From positions 1-15,556 of the forward strand of contig JAADIN010000095.1 in assembly GCA_013151315.1 (NCBI GenBank): DNA of 15,556 bases, written 5' to 3'. Below the pieces are notes generated by a model, which did no database searches, was not told the DNA's origin, and saw nothing but the letters and a program-made list of their open reading frames with translations. Below, in pieces: positions 1-7,277 of the stretch. A program made the translations under genes and the position numbers. Position 1 is the first letter of the stretch; each line of letters starts with the position of its first letter. This DNA is from Planctomycetota bacterium. Lineage in GTDB: Bacteria; Planctomycetota; Planctomycetia; Pirellulales; Lacipirellulaceae.

Positions 1-68
1 AACACGGATCAGAAGGAAAGAATTGGTGCCAATATTTTTATTGATCGGTGTTCAATCCGTGTTTCATC
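1..68. repeat. ATCCGTG-type short intergenic repeat
   Basis: AACACGGAT at 1-9 is perfectly complemented by ATCCGTGTT at 55-63. The phrase recurs as a run of related units of about 11 bp (GATCGGTGTTC, ATCCGTGTTTC, ATCCGTGG) from about 44 to 70. The right-hand units overlap the stop codon of the aldehyde dehydrogenase gene, so they form the last codons and 3' flank of that gene. I recall similar ATCCGTG strings as dispersed intergenic repeats in planctomycete-like genomes, but cannot verify this here. The left boundary is outside the window. Confidence 0.4.
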
Positions 69-1524
69 CGTGGCTAACTTTATTTTTTTGGGAAGCAACT
101 TGCAGCGCTCGGCTACGGTAGAGAAACTCGAGGAGATTCCCTTCATGCGGTTGCAGCCAATCGAGTTGCGGGGTGGGGAGTGGGCCAAAGTTTAGGCGAT
201 CGATGTCGACGGTGTCTATCAGTTCGCGGCGAAATTTCTCGTCATCGGTGATGGCCGTTGCGACCAACGTCGAACCAATCGAAGCGAGCATTTTTTCTTG
301 AGGGCATTTTACGACACTCACCGCAGGGAACATGAATTCTTTGTTCGCAGCCGGGGCCTCGGGGCTCTTGCAGTGCAAGACCACCGGGCGAAGATAAGCG
401 ACCGGAGGCTTTTCGACGAGCCGGTCGCCGTAAGTCTCTGTCATGTGCGTTGTCTGCGGGTCGTCGAAGTCTCGTTGCATTGCGTCCCAAATTGCCGCAG
501 CAGCGCCGGGGATCGTAAACGCGGCCAAGCCGGCAGCCGGGTCGTCGGGTGGCAAGACTTCGATCGGCCCCAGTTTTTCGGCCAAAGCAGCGGCAATCTC
601 CTGGGTGTGCCGCGACGCATAAATGCTACTGCAGTTGATGCAGCTACGTCCCCCGTTACGAAAGACGCTATCGACCATCAAGTCGACATGCTGCTCCCAC
701 TGGTCCACGCAGTCGTCGCCAAACAAGATTTTGCTAAAACCGGGGCCATGCACTTGCACTTGGGGATTGCCGGCATACTGCTCGATCGTTTGTAGCCCGC
801 CAAAAAGGAGACTGCGCCGGCAACTGGCGAGAATCGCGCCGCCAATCTCCGCACCTGCCCCCGGATAAATGCAAAATGCTTCACGCGGAATGCCCGCTTC
901 GACCATTGCCGCGAAAACACGGTAAGGCGTCCACGGTTCGCTGCTGCCCGGTTTTAGCACCAAACCTATTTGCAGGGCGATCACCGGCAGCCAAAGCGTG
1001 TGCACGCCAGGCGAATTGCTCGGCAGCACAGCACCGAGCGCGTCGCATTGGGCTTGGTAACTGACCGTTACACCGCGATCTTTGTCGCCCCATTTTTCAT
1101 GACCATAGCCTTGGGCAAGAATGTCGAGATCCAAACCGCGAGTGAGACTGTCGAGAATCTGCTTGAGATTCTTCAACACATAAGCGTTTTTCGCGATGTT
1201 TGCCTTGCACATCGAGATCGGCATGCCGGTGGTTGCCGATTGTTGTTCAACAAAATCGTCAGGCGACTGCTGGGAGTCGCCCACGGCAAGTGTGCCACTT
1301 TCAAACAGTTCACCGGCAGCTTTGCATTTTTCGATAAGCTCGGCTGGCGACATTGCCTGCAACGCTTGCCGTGCTCGCTTCGCGTGTTTCGCATCGCGGC
1401 GAATGATGCCTGCGCCGACGGTATGCACGCGAGCAATCGGCTCGCCGCTATAAAAATGAGCGATTTCGTCAACGTCGAGCGACTCGTAAGGTTCGCCCCA
1501 GCGGATGGCAGGTAATTCGATCAT
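64..1524 (-). CDS. Aldehyde dehydrogenase-superfamily protein (possible acyl reductase)
   Basis: This is a 486-aa NAD(P)-dependent aldehyde dehydrogenase-fold enzyme, close to the usual family length. Residues about 169-200 (SNSPG...LKPGSSEPWTP) fit the cofactor-binding segment of the superfamily. NGGRSC at about 290-295 fits the catalytic-cysteine motif, making Cys295 the likely nucleophile; a second Cys lies three residues on. The reading frame is open upstream to 1620, but the extension is Arg/Ser/Pro-rich and not family-like, and would overlap the hicB stop; I chose the ATG at 1524, which precedes the plausible N-terminus MIELPAIRWGEPY. No good Shine-Dalgarno is visible. It lies downstream of, and on the same strand as, a LuxE/PaaK-like enzyme, which suggests reduction of an activated acyl group or the reverse oxidation. 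I could not place the general-base Glu with confidence. Family is well supported; substrate is unknown. Confidence 0.85.
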   Translation of the reverse strand: MIELPAIRWGEPYESLDVDEIAHFYSGEPIARVHTVGAGIIRRDAKHAKRARQALQAMSPAELIEKCKAAGELFESGTLAVGDSQQSPDDFVEQQSATTGMPISMCKANIAKNAYVLKNLKQILDSLTRGLDLDILAQGYGHEKWGDKDRGVTVSYQAQCDALGAVLPSNSPGVHTLWLPVIALQIGLVLKPGSSEPWTPYRVFAAMVEAGIPREAFCIYPGAGAEIGGAILASCRRSLLFGGLQTIEQYAGNPQVQVHGPGFSKILFGDDCVDQWEQHVDLMVDSVFRNGGRSCINCSSIYASRHTQEIAAALAEKLGPIEVLPPDDPAAGLAAFTIPGAAAAIWDAMQRDFDDPQTTHMTETYGDRLVEKPPVAYLRPVVLHCKSPEAPAANKEFMFPAVSVVKCPQEKMLASIGSTLVATAITDDEKFRRELIDTVDIDRLNFGPLPTPQLDWLQPHEGNLLEFLYRSRALQVASQKNKVSHG

Positions 1525-1616
1525 TTTTTGTCTGGAACCGCGGATAGACGCGAGAGGGCCGGGGGAGCGCGATCTGCCTGTTGACCAAGTCCGGCAATCG
1601 TTTGAACCCCAATTCG

Positions 1617-1889
1617 TCAAGAGGTAACAGGCCGGCGCGACTCGTCCACCTCAACCCAGGTACACAATTCTTCGGCCGAAGTGTCATTCACGGAAAATTC
1701 GACTCTTTGCGACGGCGCGGGAATTGATTCATCCGACTGTTGCATTAATTCCAAGTGCATCTCGATAGCTTCTGCAATTACCTGCCTAGCATTCTCTACC
1801 GTGCCCGCGGTTGCTATGCACCCAGGTAGGTCTGGCACGTCGATACTGTAGCCAGTACTCGTCCGTCGGATCATTACGAGATATCGCAT
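1617..1889 (-). CDS. hicB: HicB-like antitoxin
   Basis: This is a 90-aa protein with the HicB RNase-H-like fold signature: MRYLVMIRRTSTGYSIDV, then PDLPGC at about residues 19-24, then a helix (VENARQVIAEAIEMHLELM) and an I-P-A-P-S turn. HicB antitoxins bind and neutralise HicA mRNA interferases, and often repress their own operon. This copy ends soon after the fold, with no obvious C-terminal HTH or ribbon-helix-helix domain, so it resembles the short HicB-like subfamily. The ATG at 1889 is preceded by GGGAG (1896-1900) six bases upstream, supporting independent translation even though the upstream hicA frame runs into it without a stop. Gap to the aldehyde dehydrogenase start is about 90 bp. 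Confidence 0.85.
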   Translation of the reverse strand: MRYLVMIRRTSTGYSIDVPDLPGCIATAGTVENARQVIAEAIEMHLELMQQSDESIPAPSQRVEFSVNDTSAEELCTWVEVDESRRPVTS

Positions 1890-2106
1890 GTTTTGCTCCC
1901 TATTGTTTCTGCACTGTTTTAGGAAAGTTAGTCCTGCCTGCCGGAGAATCGATGCCTTGGTTCGAGGATGGAGTTCGTCACCCGGTTTTCCGGCGACGGT
2001 TACTGTCCCCTTCTTGGTGGGATGCTGTAGCTGACGGTGGCTACCTTGCCTAACTTGCTCCCATCCATCATCTCTCAAAACGCGGAGGATCTCACGGACT
2101 TTTCAT
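1890..2106 (-). pseudogene. hicA: HicA-like mRNA interferase toxin, apparently frameshifted
   Basis: Reading from 2102 downward gives KVREILRVLRDDGWEQV, then RQGSHRQLQHPTKKGTVTV and, further on, ILRQAGL, a clear HicA dsRBD-like fold with the GSH motif carrying the catalytic His. Three defects are visible. (a) The natural ATG at 2106, preceded by AAGGGG, is one base out of frame: ATGAAAAGTCCGTGA stops after four codons, while removing one A from the AAAA run gives MKVREIL in the HicA frame. (b) The usual residue between RQ and GSH (RQ-K/R-GSH) is missing. (c) There is no stop after ILRQAGL; the frame runs 13 codons into hicB. The only in-frame alternative start is TTG at 2078, which would delete the first helix and produce a 153-aa HicA-HicB fusion. 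I favour an inactivated toxin; a sequencing error in the A-run or a true fusion are alternatives. Confidence 0.65.
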
Positions 2107-2121
2107 AACATCCCCTTTTTC

Positions 2122-3237
2122 TCAGTATACACCGACGGTCGTCGACTCGGCCAGTCGGTGAAACGGCCGGACGCCGCTGACGCCGTCCCAGGGGTATTTT
2201 TCGTCGGACGGTTCGCGTTCGCCTTCGTCCCGTTCGAGAAATCCGGGGACGAAGAACTCTTTGGTAAGCGTCGTCAGCTTCACGCGGCCCGTTTCGCCAT
2301 AACCGACGACACGGTCGGTGTCGTCGAAATCCACGACTTCGATTACTGCCCGAGGCTGCGGAGCATAGTAGCTGATTTGGTAATCGTTTTCTTTGGTCAC
2401 CGGCGCGCTGCAAGCCAAGCCCATTAGCGTGTTGCCATAGGTTGGCGTCATATAGATGCCGCTTTCCTCAGGCGGTCCGCCAAAGAGCTCTTCGATGCAA
2501 AACTTGGTCCACTGCGGCGTAAACTCGGTTCCGCCAGAAAAAATGCCGGTGATTCCTTGCTCCGCGAGACTCGTGCCACGCTCTTCGAGTCCAAGGCAAA
2601 GCGATTCGATCAGCTTGGGCGTGCCGAACATGCACTTCACATCGTGCCCTGCGCCGAGGACCGTGATTGCTTGGTCGATACAATGTTTTTTGTACTCTTC
2701 AAGATGGTCGATCCAGCCCTTCTTCATGAGTTTGACGACCCAACGTGGATCAAGATCGATGCAAAAGCAGATCCCTCCACGCTGTTGGGCCAAGTGTTCG
2801 ACGGCCAATCGCAAACGTCGCGGCCCCGAAGGGCCCAACATCAGCCAGTTGGCGCCCGGCGGAAAATACTCATCCGGCAAGGTTTCGCTGAAGAGCGAAT
2901 AGTCGGTCCGGAAATCGTTGATCGCGATTCGACTTTTCGGTATGCCCGTCGTGCCGCCGGTCTCGAAGACATAAATCGGTTGGCCAGCAAGGCCTTGGGG
3001 GACCCATCGGCGCACTGGGCCTCCACGGAGCCAGTCATCTTGGAAGGGCTCGAACTTTTTGAGATCGTCGAACGATCGGATCTCTTTGAGGGGGTCGAAT
3101 TTTAATTTCGTTTTTTTTTCGAGCCAAAAGGGACAGCCGGTCGATTCGTGAAAATGCCAAGCGACCATCTCCACCGTGTGGGCATCGAGTTGCTGACGGG
3201 CTCCGCTCACGACTTGTTGGCGGCAATTCGTGCTCAC
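2122..3237 (-). CDS. LuxE/PaaK-like adenylate-forming enzyme
   Basis: This 371-aa protein belongs to the ANL (adenylate-forming) superfamily, on the short LuxE acyl-protein synthetase / phenylacetate-CoA ligase side. TGGTTGIPKS at residues about 93-102 is the AMP/phosphate-binding loop. GETGRVKLTTLTKEFF at about 315-330 matches the strand region before the family's RTGD-like segment, here GFLERDEGE. It lacks the usual small C-terminal lid domain, and is close in length to LuxE (about 370 aa) and shorter than PaaK (about 430). The GTG start at 3237 overlaps the upstream gene's TGA (GTGA), indicating translational coupling. Family members activate a carboxylate as acyl-AMP and pass it to a thiol (CoA or an enzyme Cys). 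Together with the downstream aldehyde dehydrogenase this suggests an acid-activation and reduction pair. Substrate cannot be read from the sequence. Confidence 0.8.
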   Translation of the reverse strand: MSTNCRQQVVSGARQQLDAHTVEMVAWHFHESTGCPFWLEKKTKLKFDPLKEIRSFDDLKKFEPFQDDWLRGGPVRRWVPQGLAGQPIYVFETGGTTGIPKSRIAINDFRTDYSLFSETLPDEYFPPGANWLMLGPSGPRRLRLAVEHLAQQRGGICFCIDLDPRWVVKLMKKGWIDHLEEYKKHCIDQAITVLGAGHDVKCMFGTPKLIESLCLGLEERGTSLAEQGITGIFSGGTEFTPQWTKFCIEELFGGPPEESGIYMTPTYGNTLMGLACSAPVTKENDYQISYYAPQPRAVIEVVDFDDTDRVVGYGETGRVKLTTLTKEFFVPGFLERDEGEREPSDEKYPWDGVSGVRPFHRLAESTTVGVY

Positions 3238-3701
3238 GACTGCGTAGCAGGCGGGTTGTTGGTATTGGTGCTCAGTTGAGCGAGGACTTGAATGACGCCG
3301 TTAAGATGAGTCATTCGAGGACCAAAGCGATCGACAAATTCGTTGAACACAAACTCGCCATCGACCATGTCCTCGGCTGTATCATTGATTTCGTCGGTCA
3401 TGCGTTCCAAATATTCGACCTGGACACGACTCAGCGCTTCGGCAGCCTCGTTGCACGATTTTGACAGCCGAGGATTGGCTTTTCGCCACTGATGCAATTC
3501 CTGGGCGCGATGTTTTTGATTGGCAGACATGACGCTGACCAATTCTTCCAGAATCTCGTTCGTGCGGTCTTGCGAGGCGAGGACTTCTCGAAGGAGGTCG
3601 GAGTGTTCGATTTGCGAACCATCGGAAACTTTGGAGGTACTCCCTGCGGTGACATCTAACTGAGAAAATAGGGGGGCAGATGGAGGATAACTTTGCGACA
3701 T
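3234..3701 (-). CDS. Helical protein of unknown function, coupled to the LuxE-like enzyme
   Basis: This 155-aa protein has no domain I can name. It begins with a low-complexity Ser/Thr/Pro-rich stretch (residues 1-30), followed by predicted long amphipathic helices (ILEELVSVMSANQKHRAQEL; SCNEAAEALSRVQVEYLERM) and a charged segment, DGEFVFNEFVDRFGPRMTHLNG, ending in a helix and a polar tail. There is no signal peptide, membrane segment or Cys-rich motif, so it is probably cytosolic. The frame is open to 3758, but the ATG at 3701 has an AAAGGAAA Shine-Dalgarno about 10 bases upstream and is preferred. Its stop overlaps the GTG of the LuxE-like gene, so the two are very likely co-translated and the protein may serve that enzyme as a scaffold or acyl carrier partner; this is inference. 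No carrier-protein Ser motif is recognisable. Confidence 0.7.
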   Translation of the reverse strand: MSQSYPPSAPLFSQLDVTAGSTSKVSDGSQIEHSDLLREVLASQDRTNEILEELVSVMSANQKHRAQELHQWRKANPRLSKSCNEAAEALSRVQVEYLERMTDEINDTAEDMVDGEFVFNEFVDRFGPRMTHLNGVIQVLAQLSTNTNNPPATQS

Positions 3702-3733
3702 CGAACGGTGGTTTCCTTTCTCAACGAAGCTCA

Positions 3734-3770
3734 GCACCAAAATGACTTGGTGCGACAAACACGCATGCGT
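3734..3770 (-). promoter_or_regulatory. Leader hairpin and palindrome upstream of the 3701 gene
   Basis: GCACCAA (3734-3740) pairs with TTGGTGC (3747-3753) as a 7-bp stem with a 6-base loop, 33 bases before the ATG at 3701. A perfect 10-bp palindrome ACGCATGCGT lies at 3761-3770. On the minus strand TAGAAT (3788-3783) resembles a -10 hexamer just upstream, but no good -35 was found 17 bases away. The palindrome is suitably placed for an operator, but no regulator is identified. Confidence 0.25.
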
Positions 3771-3955
3771 CTCTACCGCTCCATTCTAGTGGAACTTGAG
3801 AGAATTTCCACCGTTGGGCGGCTCTTTTAGCGCGAGACCGAGAACTAAAGTTCCCGGCCAGCAGCGCTCGATGGAGGGGATAACGACCGTGATCCTGTTT
3901 GATTTGCCGATCGATTACCCAGACGGTCGCCCGTTTCTCCGAGAACCCTCCTCTG

Positions 3956-4537
3956 ATGACCCCAGATAACGCTAACCCCTTGTCAGCCTTTGGCTTTTTG
4001 ACGGTGCTGGAAGATTCCAAGCATGGGTTTTTTGGTGGTTATCTCGTACTTTCCGACCTGGGAAGACCTCTGGAATTTCATTGCAGCACACCCGTGCTAC
4101 CCAATGAAGCCCAGAAAATTTTGTACGGGGCCTCGCTACGACCTTACGTTCTGGGCGAAATAATTGGGCAAACGCTTGTCGCCAAAGGCCAGCTAGCGGT
4201 GCAGGCGGTCATCACCGATTTGGAAGAGATGCTGAGCCTCGCTCTCTTTCGAGACGAAACGGTCGTCTGTTTGGCAGCCAGCGAGGAAGATTCTGAGGCG
4301 ACCCCCTCCGAAAATTCCCAGCCAACCATTCCAAAATTGGCGATAGGCAACTATCGACTCTTTGGCACTTCGACATGTACATGGCAACCCGAGCCGTTGC
4401 GAGAATCGCTTGCTCCGCTTTGCTCGCATGTCGACTTATCTGAACCTTTCCAAAGAATTCGTGAGGCGATCTGTGAAGCCCAGCGCATTACTGAACATGA
4501 AGTGGACGACCACAATGAGCCCTCCGCAGCTGCCTAG
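3956..4537 (+). CDS. Conserved-looking protein encoded ahead of the SNF2 helicase
   Basis: This 193-aa protein of unknown function has a compact N-terminal alpha/beta-looking region with FFGGYLVLSDLGRPLEFHC, a central LRPYVLGEIIGQTLVAKG helix, and DETVVCLA, then an acidic linker (EEDSEATPSENS) and a C-terminal helical part ending in NEPSAAA. No signal peptide or membrane segment is visible. The ATG at 3956 is preferred over an upstream in-frame ATG at 3899; neither has a strong Shine-Dalgarno. Its last 23 bases overlap the proposed SNF2 start, so the two are probably translationally coupled and functionally linked. I have the impression that the GGYLVLxxxGRPLEFHC pattern is widely kept in planctomycetes, but I cannot check this here. 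Confidence 0.75.
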   Translation: MTPDNANPLSAFGFLTVLEDSKHGFFGGYLVLSDLGRPLEFHCSTPVLPNEAQKILYGASLRPYVLGEIIGQTLVAKGQLAVQAVITDLEEMLSLALFRDETVVCLAASEEDSEATPSENSQPTIPKLAIGNYRLFGTSTCTWQPEPLRESLAPLCSHVDLSEPFQRIREAICEAQRITEHEVDDHNEPSAAA

Positions 4538-6269
4538 ACTTGGACTGGCGGGGCAACGCAATCTGTCGGTTGTTTCTTCGCGCAGCGAAGCTCTACAGCT
4601 TGCGGTTCCGAAGAACTTGTCGTTAGCGTGGGAGTTCGAGAAGCCCGCTGCGGTGACGGTTCCGCTGACCGCACCTACGGTCCAAGTCGTTGGCTGCGTG
4701 TTTCCTGAAGGAGCGGCTGCGAAGACGCAAGTGGAGGTTCCGGCGAAACCGCAAGCGGTGAGTAAACGCCCCTCCACGGCAATTAAAATGGATTTTGCAA
4801 CTTGCACGCGGGTGCGTCCTCCTCGCGATGTGGTGAAACTTGAGGATCGGCTCTTTTATCTGTTGCAGCCTCCGCTAGAACGGGTGTTTGCCAATGCCTC
4901 AATGGCATTTCCGTTTCGACCTTTTCCTTATCAACTCGATGGCATTGCCTTTCTCTACCCTCGCAACGAAGCCGTCATTGCCGACGAAATGGGACTGGGC
5001 AAAACGATGCAGGCGATCGTCGCGATGCGACTCTTGGCTCATCAAGGCCACGTGCGACGGATGCTGTTGGTCTGCCCCAAGCCCCTGGTCACCAATTGGC
5101 AACGTGAGATCGCAATGTGGGCTCCCGAGCTTCCGGTAACGGTTATTGAAGGCAAACAGTCGCGCCGGCAATGGCTTTGGCAGAACGTCCACTCCGGGGT
5201 TCTCCTGGCAAACTACGAATCGCTGGTTCGCGATCGAGAAAGTGCCGCCTCGGCACCCGCCCCCTTCGATTTGATGGTTATCGATGAAGCGCAGCGCATC
5301 AAAAACCGGCTTAGCACGACAAATCAGGCCGTTTGCTCGATTCCGCGTCGACGAAGTTGGGCTCTGACGGGGACGCCAATCGAAAACAGTGTGGAAGACT
5401 TGGTCGGAATTTTCCAATTCGTTTCGCCCGGTTCTTTGCGACCGCAGATGAAGGTCTCTTCGGTTCGCAGCGTTGTGAAGGACTACGTCGTCCGCCGGAC
5501 CAAAGAAAAGGTGCTCACCGAATTGCCACCCAAGCTGTTTCGTGATGCCGACTTGGGACTTTCGCCCGAGCAACAGCAGGCGTATCAACTCGCCGAAGAG
5601 GAAGGTATCGTCCGTCTGAGCGAGATGAAGCGAGAACTGACCATTCAGCATGTCTTTGAACTCGTGTTGCGACTGAAGCAAATCTGCAACTTTGATCCCG
5701 CAACGGGCGTGAGCGCCAAGGCCGACCGACTCGAGGCCGACCTCGAAGAATGTGCCGCAAGTGGCCGAAAGGCAATCGTCTTCAGCCAGTGGGTCAATTC
5801 GATCGAGCGGCTACGAGATCGAATCGAGCGGTTTAACCCACTGGAATATCACGGCAAAATCCCTTCGAAACGCCGCGATGGGATTCTCGAAGAGTTTCGC
5901 AATAACCCCGATCGGCACGTCTTGCTGATGAGCTATGGTGCAGGAAGTGTCGGGCTGAACTTGCAATTTGCCGGATACGTATTTTTGTTTGACCGCTGGT
6001 GGAACCCTGCCGTGGAAGATCAAGCCATCAATCGGGCCCATCGCATCGGCGCCACGGGACCCGTCACGGTCACACGGTTTCTTTGCGTCGGAACGATTGA
6101 AGAGCGCATCAACAGCGTTTTGGAAGAAAAACGCGAGCTGTTCAACTCGGTGTTCGATCCCGAAGCTCCAACCTCTCCCACGGCAAAGCTGGGTTTGTCT
6201 CGCGACGAAATCTTTGGGCTCTTTGAGCTTGAATTTCCAGGGGAGAGGGATTCAAACAAAGCGGCGTAG
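4515..6269 (+). CDS. SNF2-family DEAD/H helicase-like ATPase
   Basis: The 584-aa protein is a compact Swi2/Snf2 ATPase, presumably translocating on double-stranded DNA or remodelling nucleoprotein. Numbered from the ATG at 4515, motif I is DEMGLGKT (157-164), motif II is DEAQ (257-260, as in many bacterial SNF2 proteins rather than DEAH), motif III is LTGTPIEN (284-291), motif V is GAGSVGLNLQ (475-484), and motif VI is DQAINRAHRIG (502-512). All key residues are intact. The first about 100 residues are Pro/Ala/Val-rich and poorly structured; there is no SWIM, HNH or nuclease domain. An ATG at 4497 and a longer upstream frame to 4362 also exist; 4515 is chosen because the longer versions read through the neighbouring gene's coding sequence. 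Its 3' end overlaps the convergent membrane protein gene by 18 bp. Confidence 0.92.
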   Translation: MSPPQLPRLGLAGQRNLSVVSSRSEALQLAVPKNLSLAWEFEKPAAVTVPLTAPTVQVVGCVFPEGAAAKTQVEVPAKPQAVSKRPSTAIKMDFATCTRVRPPRDVVKLEDRLFYLLQPPLERVFANASMAFPFRPFPYQLDGIAFLYPRNEAVIADEMGLGKTMQAIVAMRLLAHQGHVRRMLLVCPKPLVTNWQREIAMWAPELPVTVIEGKQSRRQWLWQNVHSGVLLANYESLVRDRESAASAPAPFDLMVIDEAQRIKNRLSTTNQAVCSIPRRRSWALTGTPIENSVEDLVGIFQFVSPGSLRPQMKVSSVRSVVKDYVVRRTKEKVLTELPPKLFRDADLGLSPEQQQAYQLAEEEGIVRLSEMKRELTIQHVFELVLRLKQICNFDPATGVSAKADRLEADLEECAASGRKAIVFSQWVNSIERLRDRIERFNPLEYHGKIPSKRRDGILEEFRNNPDRHVLLMSYGAGSVGLNLQFAGYVFLFDRWWNPAVEDQAINRAHRIGATGPVTVTRFLCVGTIEERINSVLEEKRELFNSVFDPEAPTSPTAKLGLSRDEIFGLFELEFPGERDSNKAA

Positions 6270-7121
6270 CAAGGTCGACAGGGCCGTTCGTAGTTCCTCA
6301 AGCTGTTCTTCTGACAGTTTCGCGACCTCTTTCACTGGATGCAAAGTAAATCCCGACCAGACCAGTCGCATCGGCCAACCTTGCACTTCGGCGGTCTGAT
6401 TGATGCGCGCCAGAATACGGAGCGCCCAAAGGGCTCCATAAGCATCCCGGAAATCGAGCCAGCGTCGATCGAGTTCTGCGAGGTCGAGCTTGCTTTCCGA
6501 GTCGTCTCTCTTTTTCTTTTTGTGATTGCGAATACCGACCCTCAACGCTGCCGCGAGAAAACAACCTAACCCGACCGCAGGTGCCCACTGCGGGCTGACA
6601 AGGTTCCAATTCCACAGATAGCTGTCTAGCAAGACCATTTGACCTGCCACGAAGACGCAAGCGGCAAGCCCGTTGCGTGTTGGTAAATAATTGAATAGGC
6701 CTATCACCACCAGTCCAAGCAAAAACAGCTTCCAGACGACCGAGAGTTCCAGACGCAGGCCGGTCGGGATAAGCACGGCCTGGGCGGCCGGCCAAACGAC
6801 CACGATCCACAATGTCAGCACGACCCATTGCCAACCGCGATTTTGCGGCCGCTTGGATCCGAGAATTGCCATGAGCGGGCAAAACGTACTGGCGGCTGTG
6901 GCAAATCGTAACGCCGAAAGGCCTATGCCATGCTCCGCGTTCCCAGGCAACGACTCGATCGCTGCACCCAAAGCAACGCTTGCAACCGAGACGAGGGCCC
7001 AGAGACACGGCGCACGAAGCGTGGTGCCGCGAGCCTGTCTCCAACCGCGGATCAGAAATAACGCCAAGAGCACTGCCGTGCCGTAAACAATCCCCTCAGG
7101 CGTTATCATTGGAATAACCAT
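6252..7121 (-). CDS. Multi-pass membrane protein of unknown function
   Basis: This 289-aa protein has about six to seven hydrophobic segments in its first 195 residues (roughly 9-26, 38-57, 68-88, 98-117, 124-143, 150-170, 177-195), then a Lys-rich cytoplasmic anchor (NHKKKK, about 200-205) and a soluble C-terminal domain with LDRRWLDFRDAYGALWALR and WPMRLVWSGF. The C-terminal DxxWLDFRDxxGxLWALR pattern looks strongly conserved in style, but I cannot name the family. The ATG at 7121 and another at 7109 are both possible starts; neither has a clear Shine-Dalgarno. It is divergent from the secreted Cys-rich gene and convergent with the SNF2 gene, overlapping it by 18 bp, so transcription of the two may interfere. 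Confidence 0.8.
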   Translation of the reverse strand: MVIPMITPEGIVYGTAVLLALFLIRGWRQARGTTLRAPCLWALVSVASVALGAAIESLPGNAEHGIGLSALRFATAASTFCPLMAILGSKRPQNRGWQWVVLTLWIVVVWPAAQAVLIPTGLRLELSVVWKLFLLGLVVIGLFNYLPTRNGLAACVFVAGQMVLLDSYLWNWNLVSPQWAPAVGLGCFLAAALRVGIRNHKKKKRDDSESKLDLAELDRRWLDFRDAYGALWALRILARINQTAEVQGWPMRLVWSGFTLHPVKEVAKLSEEQLEELRTALSTLLRRFV

Positions 7122-7277
7122 ATTTGCAGATTGTAACGACCTCGGGAACTATTGGGGCTGCAAAAAATGGGCATGTTGCGTTTGCTCAACGCCCGGCAGT
7201 AACCCATGTTTCTCCAGTGGCACATGGCTGCCTTGTTTTCTGTTTCCAATCCGGATTTTCAATTAGGGGAATCCTCG

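Noticed and set aside
298..795. 165-codon plus-strand ORF antisense to the aldehyde dehydrogenase gene
   Set aside because: Shadow of the real minus-strand gene; Arg/Cys/His-rich composition without any domain.
1525..1620. N-terminal extension of the aldehyde dehydrogenase frame
   Set aside because: Arg/Ser/Pro-rich, unlike the family, and overlaps the end of hicB; ATG 1524 fits the family length.
4362..4514. Upstream extension of the SNF2 frame to an ATG at 4362
   Set aside because: It lies within the well-supported preceding gene in another frame and does not look like a protein domain.
4899..5681. 260-codon minus-strand ORF antisense to the SNF2 gene
   Set aside because: Antisense shadow; the plus strand carries all helicase motifs.
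7218..7232. Sigma54-like promoter (TGGCAC then TGCC) upstream of the Cys-rich gene
   Set aside because: The -12 element is off by one in spacing and lacks the TTGC core.
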